From: CAYYJS01 sp964472315
GTDB lineage: Bacteria; Verrucomicrobiota; Kiritimatiellia; UBA8416
Length of the DNA: 64,000 nucleotides
Reading direction: 5' to 3'
NCBI GenBank assembly: GCA_964472315.1
Contig: CAYYJS010000002.1
Span: forward strand, 1 to 64,000
In this document: piece after piece, positions 51,275 to 60,896 of the stretch
Position numbering within the stretch: position 1 is the first letter of the stretch
Layout of the letters: each line of letters starts with the position of its first letter
The notes under the pieces: model-generated
Told to the model about the DNA's origin: nothing
Database searches by the model: none
Seen by the model: only the letters and a program-made list of their open reading frames with translations
Translations under genes and position numbers: made by a program

Positions 51275-52290
51275 CGATACCGCGGGCGGATGACTTCCAT
51301 GTGCACGTGCGACAGGGGGATATGCTGAAGGCTGTCGCGCCGCTGATCGCCGCCGGCGGGGTGGGACGCTGCATGGCGATGCCGAACACGCAGCCGCCGC
51401 TGCGGACGCCGGACGCGGTTCTGGCGTACCGCGACGAGCTGACGCGGGCCGCGCCGGACGTGACGTTTCTGGTGTCGCTGTACCTCTCCGACGCGCTCGG
51501 CGCGGGCGCGTTGGCGGCGGCCGCGCGCGGCGGCATCGTCGCCGTAAAGTGCTATCCGCGCGGCGTTACGACCAACTCCGCCGGCGGCGTGGAAGACCTG
51601 ATGGTCTACGGCGCGGTGTTCGAGGCGATGCAGGAACACGGCCTCGTGTTGCAGGTGCATGGCGAGGCCCCGTCGAACGAGGCGCTGGGCATCGACGTGT
51701 GGAATGCCGAGCGGCGTTTCCTCCCCGAGTTGGAGCGGCTGCATCGGGAGTTTCCGGATCTCAGAATCATACTCGAACATGTATCGTCGCGCGAGGCTGT
51801 GGCGTGTGTGAAGTCGCTCGGCGACCGCGTCGCGGCGACGGTTACGGCGCACCACCTCGACCTCACGGTCGACGACTGGGCGGGCTGCATTCACAACTAC
51901 TGCAAGCCCGTCGCCAAGACCGTGGCGGACCGCGAAGCGGTGCGGCAAGCGGTGCGCGAGGGGCACCCGCGGTTCTTTCTGGGCTCCGATTCCGCGCCGC
52001 ACGCGCGGGCCGCGAAGGAAGCGGCGCATGGGCGGGCGGGCGTCTTCACGTCGGCGTTTCTGTTACCCTGTCTGGCGGACTGCTTCGAGCGGCTCGGGTG
52101 TCTCGACCGCCTTGCCGACTTCACGTCGCGTTTCGGTCGTGCCTTCTACGGGCTGCCGGCCGGTGTGGGCGAGCTCGCGCTGGAGCGAGTCGACATCGCC
52201 GTGCCGGACGAGATCCGGGGCATCGTACCGTTCCGTGCCGGCGCGACGCTGCGGTGGCGGGTGGCGGGCGGCGCCGGTTGTCCGGCATGA
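51262..52290 (+). CDS. pyrC: Dihydroorotase, homodimeric (class II) type
   Basis: 342 residues. DFHVHVRQGDML has the H13-x-H15-x-R17 metal and substrate site, AVKCYPRGVTTNS the carboxylated lysine (K96), VHGEAP and LEHVSS the further zinc histidines, and FLGSDSAPHARAAKEA the catalytic aspartate. This spacing matches the E. coli PyrC class rather than the larger class I enzymes. It closes carbamoyl-aspartate to dihydroorotate in pyrimidine synthesis. GGAGGA precedes the ATG inside the upstream gene. No other pyr gene is visible here. Confidence 0.95.
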   Translation: MQVLTIPRADDFHVHVRQGDMLKAVAPLIAAGGVGRCMAMPNTQPPLRTPDAVLAYRDELTRAAPDVTFLVSLYLSDALGAGALAAAARGGIVAVKCYPRGVTTNSAGGVEDLMVYGAVFEAMQEHGLVLQVHGEAPSNEALGIDVWNAERRFLPELERLHREFPDLRIILEHVSSREAVACVKSLGDRVAATVTAHHLDLTVDDWAGCIHNYCKPVAKTVADREAVRQAVREGHPRFFLGSDSAPHARAAKEAAHGRAGVFTSAFLLPCLADCFERLGCLDRLADFTSRFGRAFYGLPAGVGELALERVDIAVPDEIRGIVPFRAGATLRWRVAGGAGCPA

Positions 52291-52351
52291 CCGGATCGCG
52301 GCCGGGGGCGGGTGGGGACGGGTGGTGGTGGGCGCTGCGCGAGGGTGTCGG

Positions 52352-54379
52352 CTACGGTTGGGGCGCGCGGCGGGTCTGCCTGTCGGCGACGAGCTTGTCC
52401 GACGCGGGTGGAGCGTCCATATCCGCGAGTTCACCGGGGGAGAACCGCGTGTAGTCGACGGCGTAGACGGGTAGCGGGGAGTCTGTCAGACGGGTCAGCG
52501 CCGGGTGCCCGTTGCGCAGGAACGTCTCCAGGCCGGGACGGTTGCAGTCCCAGATGAAATGTGTGACGCCATAGTACCTGGCGATGGCGAAGATGACATC
52601 CGGCGTGGCGTGGGGCATGCCGACCGCGCGTACGGTCGAGGGACAGTAGAAAAGTAACTCCCAGGGATTGCGGGTCATGAGCACGGCGTCGTGGGGGATG
52701 TTCTCCGTGACCCAGCGTGCGACGCCGTGGTAGCGCGGGTAGGTCGGCTTCGCCGGCGGGCTGAGCTTTGCCGTCGCTTGTTGTTCGGCGGCGATGGCGT
52801 CCACCTGTCGGGCCCAGGCGAACGAGGCGCAGGCGCAGAGCATGCCCGCGGCCAGCCATCGGGCATGGCGCAGCCATGGCGGTGGCGCGTGGCGCGCGGC
52901 CACGCGTCGGACGGGAAACGAGACGGCGTGTACGAGTCCGGCGATCGCCGACATGCCCAGCGCGTACGCGAGCGGCAGGACAACCGTCGTAAATCGCGGG
53001 AATGCGTGCCACATGACGATGACGAACCCGGCTTCCACGACGAGGAGTGTGGCGAGCACCGCCGCGGCGCGCACGAGCCGATCCGCGTAAGGGGCGTGCG
53101 CCGCGTCGTCGGGCGCCGGAATCAACCGCCGGAGAAATGGTTGCAGCGGGAGTGCGACGGCGCAGGCCAGCAGACAGAGCGCGCCCCATGTGAGGCCCGC
53201 CGCGCCGAGGATGGTCGCATACCAGGCCGGCCACTCGCGGGGGTGTGTGAGCCAGGGCACGTCAGGGGCGGGGGGCGGCGGTCGATCGTGGCGTCGACGC
53301 GGCGGACCCGGGCGCCGGGTCTCGGGATCGAGAAACCCGGCGATCGCGCCGCCCGCCTTTCCGAGCCGCGGCCAACCGCGGCCGTTGGCATCGGGGCCGA
53401 GCAGCACCACGGATAGATAGACGCCGAGGTTGCCTCGCATGCCGCGCCGCAGCGCGTCGCCGTGGCGGAAACGGTCCGCGAAATGCGGTGGCGGCTGGTT
53501 CCAGCAGACGCGGTAGAAAGACTCGTCCCAACCGCGCCACGCATGGCCGTCGAGACCGAAATGTGCCGCCACATAGTTCTGCGTGCTGTGGAGGGGGTTG
53601 CCAAACTCGCGGGCGAACGATATCCAGCGGGGCGAGACGAGCATCAGGAAGACCAGGACGGCGCCGAGCAGCCATCGGTTGGCCAGGATGCGCCACCCGT
53701 GCAGGATGACGGCAAGACCGGGCAGCAGGGGCAGCAGCACGACTTGCGAGCCTTTGGCATAGAAGGCCATGGCGCCGAAAAACCCGGCGGCCAGAAGAAT
53801 GGGACGATGCCGGCGGCTGGCGAGCAACGCCGCCGCGTAGCAGGCGACCAGCATGGCGAGAGGAATATCGCAGAGGATTGCGATGGAATCCGTCATGACG
53901 CGGACCGGCAGGAACAGAAGCACGCCGCCGAGCAGGGCGGCCCACAGGCGACCGGTGGTTGCGGCGGCGAGTCCGGCGGCCGCGAGTGGCAAGGCGACGG
54001 CCCCGAGCGTGACCGTGGTGGCGTGGGCCATGGCCGCATCCGGGCCGGCGATGCGGAATACCGGGGCGAGGATGAATGCCAGAAAGGGGGGCCAGTGATC
54101 GTCCTCCCGCCAGATGTCGGGCGAGTAGCGGTGGAAGAACCCGGTGACATACGGGATGCGGAGTCCATGGCCCTCGGCCAGACTCCGTCCTTGCAGCGCG
54201 TAAGCGGCGGAATCGGCGTGCCCGACGTCGTAGTTGTTTCTTACCAGATCGAGACGATGTGCGAGCAGGGGCGCCGCCATGGACGCGACGGCGGCGAGGG
54301 CGAAGACCCACACGACCGGCGCCGGTCCCTGGCGTGGCGTGATGAATTTGTCGAGCACACGCGACATGGTCTGTATCAT
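52352..54379 (-). CDS. GT39/PMT-like membrane glycosyltransferase or related polytopic protein
   Basis: About 675 residues with some 10-12 hydrophobic segments between residues 20 and 510, then a soluble C-terminal domain. The first outer loop, NNYDVGHADSAAYALQGRSLAEGHGLRIPY and DDHWPPFLAFILAP, has the acidic residues and PPF that characterise dolichyl- or undecaprenyl-phosphate-sugar mannosyltransferase-like proteins. It probably moves a sugar from a lipid carrier at the outer face of the inner membrane; the acceptor is unknown. The C-terminal domain (FWELLFYCPSTVRAVGMPH-like region) is unassigned. Start codon uncertain: ATG 54379 and ATG 54367 both lack a good ribosome site. Convergent with pyrC. 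Confidence 0.68.
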   Translation of the reverse strand: MIQTMSRVLDKFITPRQGPAPVVWVFALAAVASMAAPLLAHRLDLVRNNYDVGHADSAAYALQGRSLAEGHGLRIPYVTGFFHRYSPDIWREDDHWPPFLAFILAPVFRIAGPDAAMAHATTVTLGAVALPLAAAGLAAATTGRLWAALLGGVLLFLPVRVMTDSIAILCDIPLAMLVACYAAALLASRRHRPILLAAGFFGAMAFYAKGSQVVLLPLLPGLAVILHGWRILANRWLLGAVLVFLMLVSPRWISFAREFGNPLHSTQNYVAAHFGLDGHAWRGWDESFYRVCWNQPPPHFADRFRHGDALRRGMRGNLGVYLSVVLLGPDANGRGWPRLGKAGGAIAGFLDPETRRPGPPRRRHDRPPPPAPDVPWLTHPREWPAWYATILGAAGLTWGALCLLACAVALPLQPFLRRLIPAPDDAAHAPYADRLVRAAAVLATLLVVEAGFVIVMWHAFPRFTTVVLPLAYALGMSAIAGLVHAVSFPVRRVAARHAPPPWLRHARWLAAGMLCACASFAWARQVDAIAAEQQATAKLSPPAKPTYPRYHGVARWVTENIPHDAVLMTRNPWELLFYCPSTVRAVGMPHATPDVIFAIARYYGVTHFIWDCNRPGLETFLRNGHPALTRLTDSPLPVYAVDYTRFSPGELADMDAPPASDKLVADRQTRRAPQP

Positions 54380-54430
54380 CGGGGACGCGAAGGCCGGCGG
54401 CAAGAGGGGAAAGGCGTTGATGGCGGGCGG

Positions 54431-55159
54431 TTACGCGTCTTCCGCGGGGTCGAGGGGCGGACGTTCCTGTTCGGGGGGGAGGCTTTCGAGGCTTGGGGAC
54501 GAGACCCATATCCAGCGCCAGCGTCCCTTCGCTCCGCGGTAGGCGGGAACCTGGAAGAAGCGGACATGGAGACCGGCGCCGCGCAGGCGGCGTTCGAATG
54601 GCCGGTTGGGTGTGGCGGACCAGATGGCCAGGGTCCCCTTCGCGTGCATGGCGTCGATGCAGAGCTGGATTCCGCGTTCGCTGTACAACCGGCCGTTGCT
54701 TCGGTCGGTCATGGCGGCCGGCCCGTTGTCGATATCGAGCAGGATGGCGTCGTAGGTCTTGGCGGCGCCGAGAAGATGTTTGACGATATCGCCGGTGACG
54801 ACGGTCACCCGGCGGTCGCGCAAGGGGTGTTGCGTCAGTCTGCCCAGAAAATCGCGATTCCAGCGGACGACGTCCGGAACCAATTCGGCGACGATGACGG
54901 ATGCCTGCGGGGGCAGCATATCCAGCGCGGCGCGCAGCGTGTAGCCCATGCCGAGGCCCCCGATGAGCACCGTGGGGTTTCGGTGCTCGGCGATGCGCGC
55001 GCAGCCGAGGCGGGCCAATTCGAGCTCGGATTCGTGTTCGCGCGAATTCATCAACTCGAGGCGTGACACCGTGATGACGAAATCGCCGTCGTGCTCGTGG
55101 AGCACCAGTTCGTTGCCATCGGGGGTCCGTGTCTTGGCGAGGCGTATCGTTGGCTTCAT
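54431..55159 (-). CDS. Spermidine-synthase-like methyltransferase-fold protein
   Basis: 242 residues. The Rossmann core shows LIGGLGMGYTLRAALDMLPPQASVIVAELVPDVVRWN (nucleotide-binding strand and acidic end) and DAILLDIDNGPAAM, as in polyamine aminopropyltransferase-like proteins annotated as spermidine synthases. The aspartate pair that binds putrescine in true SpeE is not obvious, and the N-terminal beta domain is reduced, so the substrate is uncertain. AGGAAC precedes the ATG. It is 51 bases upstream of the membrane glycosyltransferase gene in the same direction and may be co-transcribed. Confidence 0.72.
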   Translation of the reverse strand: MKPTIRLAKTRTPDGNELVLHEHDGDFVITVSRLELMNSREHESELELARLGCARIAEHRNPTVLIGGLGMGYTLRAALDMLPPQASVIVAELVPDVVRWNRDFLGRLTQHPLRDRRVTVVTGDIVKHLLGAAKTYDAILLDIDNGPAAMTDRSNGRLYSERGIQLCIDAMHAKGTLAIWSATPNRPFERRLRGAGLHVRFFQVPAYRGAKGRWRWIWVSSPSLESLPPEQERPPLDPAEDA

Positions 55160-55281
55160 AGTTCCTGAAACACGCCTTTCTCCTGGGGGATCCGGCGACC
55201 ATTCGACTTCTAACCGTACCGCGCGGGTGTCGGGGGCACGTCGCGCGGGGGGAGTTGAACAGGTTTACCGGGTGAACGCAA

Positions 55282-55692
55282 GTGCCGAACAACGTAGCCT
55301 TCTACCTGTTGTGCGGGGTCGCCGCGGTGGTCGCGCAGGTACTTGCGGGACCGACGGCCCTGATTCCGATGGTGGGCGCGTCGGGGGCGATCGGCGGCGT
55401 GATGGGCGCCTACCTGCGCCTGTACCCGATGGCGCCGGTGCACATGCTCGTTTTCTTCGGGTTCTTCTTCACACGCATCGTCGTTCCGGCGTTCTTCCTG
55501 CTCGGGTACTGGTTCGTCCTCCAGTTCGTGGCCGGGATGTTCGATGCGGGGATGGGTGGGGTGGCGTTCTGGGCGCATGTCGGCGGGTTTGCGGCCGGTT
55601 TCCTGCTCGTGCCGGTGTTCTGCCGATCGGATCGGGTGCACGCCTGCCGCCGCCGGCGCGGGCGCGTGTCGCGCATGGTGCGACGGATCTGA
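55282..55692 (+). pseudogene. Truncated rhomboid-family intramembrane protease
   Basis: A 136-codon frame from GTG. It corresponds to the last four helices of a rhomboid protease: VAFYLLCGVAAVVAQV, VGASGAIGGVMGAYL with the nucleophile S34, and AFWAHVGGFAAGFLLVPVF with H99. The N-terminal part (first helices and the H/N-rich loop ahead of NVEDxxG) is absent, and a TGA stop lies only three codons upstream of the GTG in the same frame. The usual length is over 200 residues. Without the first helices the fold should not work, so this is most likely a decayed gene. Confidence 0.7.
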
Positions 55693-55753
55693 CGCGCGGC
55701 GCGGGCCATGGCCGACCGCCCGTGCGGGTCCCGGCGCGCCCCTTCGCCGGCGT

Positions 55754-56863
55754 CTAGAACGCGTACTGGCCCTGCACGAACAGTTCGTCCGCATCGCGAT
55801 GGGCGTGGCCGTCCACGTTCTCGCCGACGCGGTACGTGGCCTGGACTTTGATCGTGTGCTTGCGGACGAACCCATTGACGCCCACCGACGCGCGTGTCCA
55901 GGTGGTGTCGTAGCCGTCCGCATCCAGGGCTTCGTAGGCGGCGACCAGTTCGAGCTTGCCGGGCAGGACCATATAGCCGCCCTCGACGGCGCCGACATCG
56001 AGGGTCGTTTCGCTGTCCACGTAAAGCCCTTCGGCGATCCCCGGTTCGATCAAGCCGGCGCGAATGCGGTTGTACTCGAAGTCGATGGATACGCCGCCGC
56101 CGCGCAAGCCGGCGTTGAGCTCGATGCCCTGCGCGTAATCGAGATCCTTTTTGGCGCGTGTGGGGTCGAGGTTGTCGTCATCGTTGGCCCACGCATAGCC
56201 GGCGACACCGACGGTCATCCGGAAGCGGCGGTCGAAATCGCCCTGATCGTATGGCATCGGGCCGCATGGGTGGCAGTCGAGTCGGATCGCGGCGAGGTTG
56301 CCTTCGCTCCAATCCTCGTCACGATCGAGGCAGGCAACGGTGTCGAAATCGACGCGGCTGTTATCGGGATCGACGGCCGCCTTGACCACGGCCGCGGCCC
56401 ATGACATGCCGCCGCCGGCCCGGCCCTCGAAATGCAGGCCGACCTGCCGGTCGGTCACGCCGTAGTTGTGATCGCCGACCAGCGTCAGTTCGACAAGTTG
56501 CTGTTTGTTTGCCGAGGTTATGGACTCGCGGGAATACGGCGTGGTGTAGTTGCCGACGATCAGCGTGGCGGGCTGCCAGCCCGCGTAGGCGACGTAGGCG
56601 TCCCGGATATCGATGTTGCCGCCCCCCATGTCCCATTCGATCTTGGAGCACCACTCGGCGTCGCCGGCCTGGAGGTAGGGTCGAAGCCGGCGGAAGAGCA
56701 GTTCGTCCGTGGACTCGCCCGTATTCGGTGACTCGGCGTGGTACTGCACCTGGATGCGGCCGCCGAGTTCCATGTAGCGGCCCGACGCATCCGTGTAGCG
56801 AACACCGGCGACGGCAACCTGCGAGAGCGCCACGACGGCGATGACGAGAGACGGCGACTTCAT
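55754..56863 (-). CDS. OprP/OprO-like phosphate-selective porin
   Basis: 369 residues with a signal peptide (KSPSLVIAVVALSQVAVA). The mature sequence starts DASGRYMELGGRIQVQYHAES and has ELLFRRLRPYLQAGDAEWCSKIEWDM, typical of the OprP family, followed by amphipathic strands and an aromatic C terminus (VQGQYAF) for BAM insertion. It should form a trimeric outer-membrane channel, often for anions. An internal CHPCGPMPYD segment adds two cysteines. AGGGGA is well placed for ATG 56863; an ATG six bases earlier is too close. No phosphate-regulon box was recognised. Divergent from the next gene. Confidence 0.85.
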   Translation of the reverse strand: MKSPSLVIAVVALSQVAVAGVRYTDASGRYMELGGRIQVQYHAESPNTGESTDELLFRRLRPYLQAGDAEWCSKIEWDMGGGNIDIRDAYVAYAGWQPATLIVGNYTTPYSRESITSANKQQLVELTLVGDHNYGVTDRQVGLHFEGRAGGGMSWAAAVVKAAVDPDNSRVDFDTVACLDRDEDWSEGNLAAIRLDCHPCGPMPYDQGDFDRRFRMTVGVAGYAWANDDDNLDPTRAKKDLDYAQGIELNAGLRGGGVSIDFEYNRIRAGLIEPGIAEGLYVDSETTLDVGAVEGGYMVLPGKLELVAAYEALDADGYDTTWTRASVGVNGFVRKHTIKVQATYRVGENVDGHAHRDADELFVQGQYAF

Positions 56864-56977
56864 ATGCATTTCCCCTGCTTGATCGGACCGCTGTCGAAAA
56901 CCGAAAACTATTCGCGCCACTATGCCGCTTATCGGGCAACGCGGCAAGACTGGGAAACGATGGTTCTCACTGCCGAC

Positions 56978-57006
56978 TTGCAGGATTCTCGGCCGGCGCG
57001 TAACAT
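56978..57006 (+). promoter_or_regulatory. Candidate promoter of the secreted protein gene
   Basis: TTGCAG (56978-56983), 17 bases, TAACAT (57001-57006), 57 bases ahead of the ATG at 57063. Each box matches the consensus at four of six positions. It lies in the 199-base divergent gap shared with the porin gene, which contains no gene. Confidence 0.42.
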
Positions 57007-57062
57007 GCCCGACACTGCAACCGCCTTTCGTGCATGGTTGTGGTGCGAAAGAGCGGTTGTGT

Positions 57063-58451
57063 ATGCGTGACATAAGACTGCCGGTTTCGGTGATTCTTGC
57101 GGCCGGCGTGACCTTGGCGGCGTGGGGCCAGGTGTCCGGCGATCCCTGCGAGACGGCGCGCAGGCAGTTCCAGGCGATCGTGTCGCGGCTCGATGTCGGC
57201 GGCGATTTCCTGTTCGTGGGTAACTGCGACGGGCTGATCCAGGACGTCTTCCGCGGCATCCTGGGCGAAGGCGCGGCGAAGCCGCCTGATACGCCCGAGG
57301 GTCGCGAGGCGCTGGCGGCGGCGGCGCGGGTGGAGACGTTTCTCCGGCGCAACGGCCTGTACGCGGTGCAGGGCATCGGCGTGAGCGCGGCGCCGCTGCC
57401 GGACGGTCGGCACACCGTCAAGGCGTTCATCGGCCGCGACTACGTGGAGTCCGGTCTGCCGTTCTGGCGGGGGCTCTTCGGTTGGCATTCGCGGCGGCTC
57501 TCGTCGCTCGACTTCATTCCCGGCGACGCGGCCATGGCGCGGGCGTCGACGAGCGATCCGGCGGCGCTGTGGAGCTTCATCCTTGCGGCGATGGGCGAGG
57601 CGGCCGCGCCCGAGCGTGCCGCCGCCTTTGCGGCGTGGCGGAAGTCGTGCGACGAGATGCTGGGCGTGCCGATGGACCGGATCGTGGAGAGTCTGCGCGA
57701 CGAGGTGATGGTGGCCGTGCGGTTCCGCGCCGACCGGGTGCTGACGCTGCCGACGGCCGCGGGATCGGTGGCGATACCGGCGCCTGAGGTGCTGTTCGGC
57801 GTTTCGGTGAAGAGCGACATCCTGCGCGGCGTCGTGGAAGCGCAACTGGCGCGGCGTGGAATGGCGATGACGGATGTCGCGGTTGGCGAATCGAGCATGC
57901 GGCATGTGACGGCGCCGTTGCCGCTGTTGACGCCCGTGCAGCCCGCGATGGCTACCGAGAGCGGGTTCTTCCTGATCGGGTCGACGACGAACATCGTGTC
58001 TGACGCGCTGCTGGCCTACCGGCACAAGACGGGCCTGACGACGCGTCCCGAGTTCATCCGCGGGTTGGGCAGCCTGCCGCTTGTCAACAACGGCCTGATC
58101 CATGTCGGTCCGGCGATGTCCGATGTCGCCTCGCGGTTGCGCCGCGTGCGGGTTGCCGACTGGGCGCCGCCGGGGCATCCGCTGTTGCGCCGCGTGCTGC
58201 AGTCGCTTGCCGAAGTTGGCGAGGGACGCGCCCACACCGCGGTGATCTTGAACTGGAAAAGCGGTGTGATGGTCGTTGCCAACGGCACATGGGGCGGCAA
58301 GGACATACTGCGTCAGCTTGCGGCGCGCCCGGTGCGTATTTTAGGTGAACTGACACTGACGGACGCGCTGCAAGCGGTTATGTTGCCGTTCTCGGCTTCC
58401 GGAGTCGCGGCGCCCGCGTCCGACGACGGGGCGGGGGCGGGTGGACACTAG
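57063..58451 (+). CDS. Secreted protein of unknown function
   Basis: 462 residues. RDIRLPVSVILAAGVTLAAWGQVSG is a signal peptide with a cut near residue 23. The body is mixed alpha/beta without a family that I recognise; notable stretches are LDVGGDFLFVGNCDGLIQDVFRGIL, ESLRDEVMVAVRFRADRVLTLP and ESGFFLIGSTTNIVSDALLAY, the last resembling DUF3352-like surface proteins only loosely. A single early cysteine pair (C29, C56) could form a disulfide. There is no membrane anchor after the signal. It is followed after 22 bases by trxB. No function is claimed. Confidence 0.6.
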   Translation: MRDIRLPVSVILAAGVTLAAWGQVSGDPCETARRQFQAIVSRLDVGGDFLFVGNCDGLIQDVFRGILGEGAAKPPDTPEGREALAAAARVETFLRRNGLYAVQGIGVSAAPLPDGRHTVKAFIGRDYVESGLPFWRGLFGWHSRRLSSLDFIPGDAAMARASTSDPAALWSFILAAMGEAAAPERAAAFAAWRKSCDEMLGVPMDRIVESLRDEVMVAVRFRADRVLTLPTAAGSVAIPAPEVLFGVSVKSDILRGVVEAQLARRGMAMTDVAVGESSMRHVTAPLPLLTPVQPAMATESGFFLIGSTTNIVSDALLAYRHKTGLTTRPEFIRGLGSLPLVNNGLIHVGPAMSDVASRLRRVRVADWAPPGHPLLRRVLQSLAEVGEGRAHTAVILNWKSGVMVVANGTWGGKDILRQLAARPVRILGELTLTDALQAVMLPFSASGVAAPASDDGAGAGGH

Positions 58452-58473
58452 CAAGGGCGAGGGGAAGTCGACC

Positions 58474-59397
58474 ATGGAAAAGATCGTGATAGCCGGCACC
58501 GGGCCGGCGGGGCTGACGGCGGCGGTGTATGCGGCGCGCGCGAACCTCGATCCGCTGGTACTCGAGGGGCCGGAGCCTGGAGGGCAGCTTGTCGTATCCT
58601 ACGAAGTGGAGAACTATCCGGGGTTCGTCGAACCCATTTCCGGCGCCGAGTTGATGGACCGGTTCCATCGTCAGGCGGAGCGTTTCGGTACGCGCTTCCG
58701 GCAGACCAGCATTACCGCCGCCCGGAAGGAGGGGGATCGCTTCGTGCTCGATACCGATGGCGGCGTCATCGAGACGCAGACGCTCGTCATTGCCACCGGT
58801 GCGGTTGCGCGGCGTCTCCCGATCCCGACCGAACCGCGGTTCTACGGGCGTGGCGTCTCCGGTTGCGCCACCTGCGACGGCGCCTTTTTCCGGGAGCAGG
58901 AGGTGCTGGTGGTCGGAGGGGGGAATACGGCGATGGAAGACGCGATGTTCCTGACGCGGTTCGCGTCGAAGGTCACGGTCGTGCATCGGCGCGACTATTT
59001 CCGTGCCGCGCCGGTCGAAGTCGAGAAGTGCCGCAAGCATCCGAAGATCGCCTGGATGATTCCGTGGGCGGTCGAGGAGATCAAGGGGGATGCATCCGGT
59101 ACCGTGAACGGCGCGACGCTGCGTCAGGTCGATACCGGCGAGCGGCGCGACGTCGCCTGTCAGGGGATTTTCGTGGCGATCGGGCACGACCCGAAGACGG
59201 ACGCCTTCCGCGGCTTGGTGGACATGGACGAAGACGGTTTCATCGTAGCGGATCCGGCCTCGACCCGGACATCCTGCCCGGGCGTCTTCGCGTGCGGCGA
59301 TGTGCGGGACAAGGTCTACAAGCAAGCGGTTGTTGCCGCCGGACACGGGTGCATGGCGGCCCTCGATGTCGAGAAGTATCTTGGCCAGCGCGAGTAG
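58474..59397 (+). CDS. trxB: Thioredoxin reductase
   Basis: 307 residues, the low-molecular-weight type. IVIAGTGPAGLTAAVYAARA binds FAD, GCATCDGAFF carries the redox pair C131/C134, VLVVGGGNTAMEDAMFLTRFASKVTVVHRR binds NADPH, and GVFACGDVRDKVYKQAVVAAGHGCMAA is the FAD C-terminal signature. It reduces thioredoxin with NADPH. ATG 58474 has AGGGGAAG ahead of it; an in-frame GTG at 58441 would add 11 non-conserved residues. No thioredoxin gene is adjacent; a sulfatase gene follows. Confidence 0.96.
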   Translation: MEKIVIAGTGPAGLTAAVYAARANLDPLVLEGPEPGGQLVVSYEVENYPGFVEPISGAELMDRFHRQAERFGTRFRQTSITAARKEGDRFVLDTDGGVIETQTLVIATGAVARRLPIPTEPRFYGRGVSGCATCDGAFFREQEVLVVGGGNTAMEDAMFLTRFASKVTVVHRRDYFRAAPVEVEKCRKHPKIAWMIPWAVEEIKGDASGTVNGATLRQVDTGERRDVACQGIFVAIGHDPKTDAFRGLVDMDEDGFIVADPASTRTSCPGVFACGDVRDKVYKQAVVAAGHGCMAALDVEKYLGQRE

Positions 59398-59432
59398 CGC
59401 CGCCGGGCCGGGCGGTTTCCGCCGTTTCCGCC

Positions 59433-60896
59433 ATGCGCAATCGGATGGAACTTATCAAACCAAGCCTGACAACCGCGACGCCGCCCAATGTGGTGCTGAT
59501 CCTCATCGACGACATGGGATGGCGCGACCTGACCTGCTGCGGCAGCACCTTCTACGAGACGCCGAACATCGATCGACTGGCCCGCGAGGGTATGTTTTTC
59601 ACGGACGCGTATGCGTCCTGCCCGGTGTGTTCGCCCACGCGAGCCAGCATCATGACCGGGCGGTATCCGGCGACGTTGGGGATCACCGACTGGATCGATT
59701 GGCACGGGCGCATTCATCCGGTGCGCGGCAAGCTTGTCGACGTGCCCTACACCAAAGAACTATCGGCCCGGGAGCGCACGGTCGCCACCGCGCTCCGTGA
59801 GGGCGGTTACGCCACGTGGCACATCGGCAAATGGCACTTGGGCGGGCCGGGGCACACGCCGGAGGACCATGGATTCGACGTAAACGTCGGCGGCTGCGAG
59901 TGCGGCAGTCCGGGGCGCGGCGGCTACTTCAGCCCCTGGTCGATTACGGCGCTGAAGGACGTGGATGTCCCCGCAGGCACCTACTTGACCGACTACCTGA
60001 CCGACCGTGCGATCGACCTGATTCGCAACCGCGACGGGCGGCCATTCTTCCTCAACATGTGCTACTATCAGGTGCACACGCCGATTCAGGGCAAGCCGGA
60101 GAAGGTACGGAAGTACACGGAGAAGGCGCGGCGTCTCGGTCTGGACCGCGTGACGGCGCTCGTCGAGGGCGAGCACTTCCCCTGCGAACACAAGAAGCAC
60201 CTGCGAGTGACGCGGCGCGTGGTTCAGTCCGACCCCACATACGCGGCGATGATCGAATCGCTCGACGAGAACGTCGGTCGTCTGCTGGCGATGCTCGACG
60301 AACAGGGGTTGACGGACAATACGGTCGTTCTGTTCACGTCCGACAACGGCGGGTTGGCGACCGCCGAAGGGTCGCCGACGTGCAATGCGCCCGCTAAAGA
60401 GGGCAAGGGTTGGATGTACGAGGGCGGCACGCGCGAGCCGTTGCTCGTGCGGTGGCCGCGAGTCGTCGCCGCCGGGTCGCGATGCGGTGTGCCGGTAACG
60501 AGCACCGATTTTTATCCGACGCTGCTCGAAGCGGCGGGACTCCCGCTGGAGCCGGCGGCCCACAAGGATGGGGTCAGCCTGCTCGGCCTGTTGCGGGGTG
60601 CGGAGGCGCTGCCGCGCGCATCGATCTTCTGGCACTATCCGCATTACGGTAACCAGGGTGGCACGCCGGGCGCCGCGATTCGTTCCGGCGACTACAAGCT
60701 CATCGCATTCTTCGAAGACGCGCGGGTCGAACTCTACGATGTCCGCGACGACATCGGCGAGCGCGTGAACCTGGCGGCGGCCCGGCCGGAATTGGCGGCG
60801 CGGCTGCTGGCGGAGCTGCGTGCGTGGCAGGCGTCGGTCGAGGCGAAGATGCCGCGGGCGAACCCGGACTACGGGGCGGCCGTCGGGCAGGCGTAG
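59433..60896 (+). CDS. Formylglycine-dependent sulfatase
   Basis: 487 residues, arylsulfatase family S1. NVVLILIDDMGWRDLTCCGS supplies the calcium aspartates. CPVCSPTRASIMTGRYP contains the C66-x-P-x-R motif whose cysteine is turned into formylglycine by an FGE or anSME enzyme. HIGKWHLGG and FTSDNGGL complete the site. The C-terminal end (YDVRDDIGERVNLAAARPELAARLLAEL) is the usual closing subdomain. Such enzymes remove sulfate from glycans and abound in PVC bacteria. Oddly, no signal peptide is visible from either ATG (59433 or 59445), and neither has a ribosome site. No maturation enzyme is visible in the window. Confidence 0.92.
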   Translation: MRNRMELIKPSLTTATPPNVVLILIDDMGWRDLTCCGSTFYETPNIDRLAREGMFFTDAYASCPVCSPTRASIMTGRYPATLGITDWIDWHGRIHPVRGKLVDVPYTKELSARERTVATALREGGYATWHIGKWHLGGPGHTPEDHGFDVNVGGCECGSPGRGGYFSPWSITALKDVDVPAGTYLTDYLTDRAIDLIRNRDGRPFFLNMCYYQVHTPIQGKPEKVRKYTEKARRLGLDRVTALVEGEHFPCEHKKHLRVTRRVVQSDPTYAAMIESLDENVGRLLAMLDEQGLTDNTVVLFTSDNGGLATAEGSPTCNAPAKEGKGWMYEGGTREPLLVRWPRVVAAGSRCGVPVTSTDFYPTLLEAAGLPLEPAAHKDGVSLLGLLRGAEALPRASIFWHYPHYGNQGGTPGAAIRSGDYKLIAFFEDARVELYDVRDDIGERVNLAAARPELAARLLAELRAWQASVEAKMPRANPDYGAAVGQA

